DNA of 5,719 nt from an uncultured Clostridia bacterium (GTDB lineage Bacteria > Bacillota > Clostridia > Oscillospirales > JAAYOS01), in assembly GCA_944386395.1 (NCBI GenBank), contig CALXAZ010000090.1, positions 1-5,719 of the forward strand, in the 5' to 3' direction. Under the pieces are notes generated by a model. It saw only the letters and a list, made by a program, of their open reading frames with translations. It did no database searches and was not told the DNA's origin. A program made the translations under genes and the position numbers. Positions 5,274 through 5,719 of this stretch are shown one piece after another (positions within the stretch are counted from its first letter, which is position 1; the number at the start of each line of letters is the position of its first letter).

Positions 5274-5630
5274 TCATAATTCTACCAACGCCGCAAGCTT
5301 TTTGAGCACCGTTGATACCCGCTCCCAAAGTTCGGCATAGTCCTTTTGCAGAGCCTTGATTTCCTCCGGGTACACCCCGTAGGTGTTGGCGTGTATGGCA
5401 ACCTGATTGAGATTGTTCGCACAGCGCCTTTGCAGGGAAACAAGCTCACGGACAGGGGCAAGGTCAACATTCAGCACATATCCATTCAGCGCCATTTTTC
5501 GCACAAAAGCGCTGGTGTTGGTGACACCGGCCTCGGCCATCCGTTCACGGATCGCATCCAGTTCCTCCGGTGTTACCATAATATTCAGATGGATATGGCG
5601 CTTGCGCTTTTTTATCGTTCTCGCTCCCAA
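5274..5630 (-). CDS. mobC: MobC-type relaxosome accessory protein
   Basis: This 118-residue, basic protein helps the relaxase open and bind the transfer origin. Residues about 11-50 (IHLNIMVTPEELDAIRERM, then TNTSAFVRKMALNGY) look like a ribbon-helix-helix DNA-binding domain. Residues about 62-85 contain LQRRCANNLNQVAIHAN, the NNLNQ motif typical of the MobC family (PF05713). The last 25 residues are helical. The start is TTG at 5630; no good ribosome site precedes it, but it overlaps the end of the upstream gene by 19 bases, so translational coupling is likely. ATG at 5579 would cut into the first domain. The partner relaxase lies downstream on the same strand, separated by the AT-rich membrane protein gene, which is unusual for this pair. 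Confidence 0.9.
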   Translation of the reverse strand: MGARTIKKRKRHIHLNIMVTPEELDAIRERMAEAGVTNTSAFVRKMALNGYVLNVDLAPVRELVSLQRRCANNLNQVAIHANTYGVYPEEIKALQKDYAELWERVSTVLKKLAALVEL

Positions 5631-5719
5631 GTCCGACTTTTACGGGTGGGCGGCTTTACCTTATCCAGCGGCTTTTCCTCCGGGATCGGCGGCGCATTAT
5701 TCAAAATACCGTCAATTAT
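5612..5719 (-). CDS. C-terminal fragment of an unidentified gene upstream of mobC
   Basis: The frame enters from the right edge and gives the last 35 residues of a protein, ending KPPTRKSRTWERER before TAA. The tail is proline-rich and then strongly basic (NNAPPIPEEKPLDKVKPP). Its end overlaps the mobC start by 19 bases, so it is probably in the same operon of the mobile element. Too little is visible to name it. Confidence 0.6.
   Translation of the reverse strand: MIDGILNNAPPIPEEKPLDKVKPPTRKSRTWERER

Larger units (their letters stand above)
2680..5719 (-). mobile_element. Fragment of a mobilisable or conjugative element (mobilisation region)
   Basis: The MobC and relaxase genes, the GC-rich composition compared with 1-2680, and the dyad cluster at the left side show part of a transferable element. 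No integrase, attachment site or transfer-channel gene is inside the window, so its type (integrative element or plasmid) and its true ends cannot be set. The left border near 2680 is placed on base composition and the terminator only. Confidence 0.6.

Noticed and set aside
5158..5328. Longer N-terminus for the two-pass membrane protein
   Set aside because: The extension lies inside mobC and then across a strong promoter at 5191-5219, and its starts lack a well-spaced ribosome site.
1..5719. CRISPR array, tRNA, rRNA or riboswitch
   Set aside because: No regularly spaced repeats, cloverleaf, rRNA-like sequence or recognisable riboswitch core was seen on either strand.

Overview
The window looks like an accessory region of a Gram-positive, gut-type Firmicutes (Clostridia) genome. 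This is inferred from the strong AGGAGG-type ribosome sites, the PadR plus small membrane protein module, and a MobC/relaxase pair of the kind carried by clostridial mobilisable or conjugative elements. No rRNA, tRNA or CRISPR array is visible. Two blocks of different base composition meet near 2680: an AT-rich block (1-2680) and a GC-rich mobilisation block (2680-5719). The second block contains an AT-rich island (about 4375-5270).

Block 1 holds two divergent transcription units. On the minus strand (1-1095, running off the left edge) is a secreted protein: a signal peptide, a PPC-like beta-sandwich, then a CHAT/caspase-like domain with a visible His194/Cys227 dyad. On the plus strand are a PadR-type regulator (1357-1710), a HAAS/DUF1700-like single-pass membrane protein (1711-2076) and a small secreted protein (2098-2601), closed by a strong intrinsic terminator (2627-2679). 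The 261-base gap between the two starts contains two back-to-back sigma-A-type promoters, each with an exact 17-base spacer. It also contains two palindromes with the same core (ATGAT-N8-ATCAT), one of them lying over the -10 box of the peptidase promoter. The simplest reading, which is inference, is that the PadR protein controls the secreted peptidase and possibly its own operon.

Block 2 is transcribed on the minus strand, so it reads right to left. It holds the tail of an unknown gene (5612-5719), a MobC-type relaxosome protein (5274-5630), an AT-rich two-pass membrane protein with its own promoter (4444-5157), and a PF03432-type relaxase (stop at 2866). MobC and relaxase genes are normally adjacent, so the membrane gene looks like cargo inserted between them. 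A terminator-like hairpin (4346-4374) and a Shine-Dalgarno site followed by ATC rather than ATG make relaxase expression in this copy questionable. Downstream of the relaxase, 2680-2865 has no gene but is packed with hairpins. Two of these are followed by TCCTGC, resembling the nick core of RP4-type transfer origins.

The most interesting points are the secreted PPC-CHAT peptidase with its divergent PadR module, the twin operator-like palindromes, the cargo membrane gene, the relaxase start problem and the candidate transfer origin.
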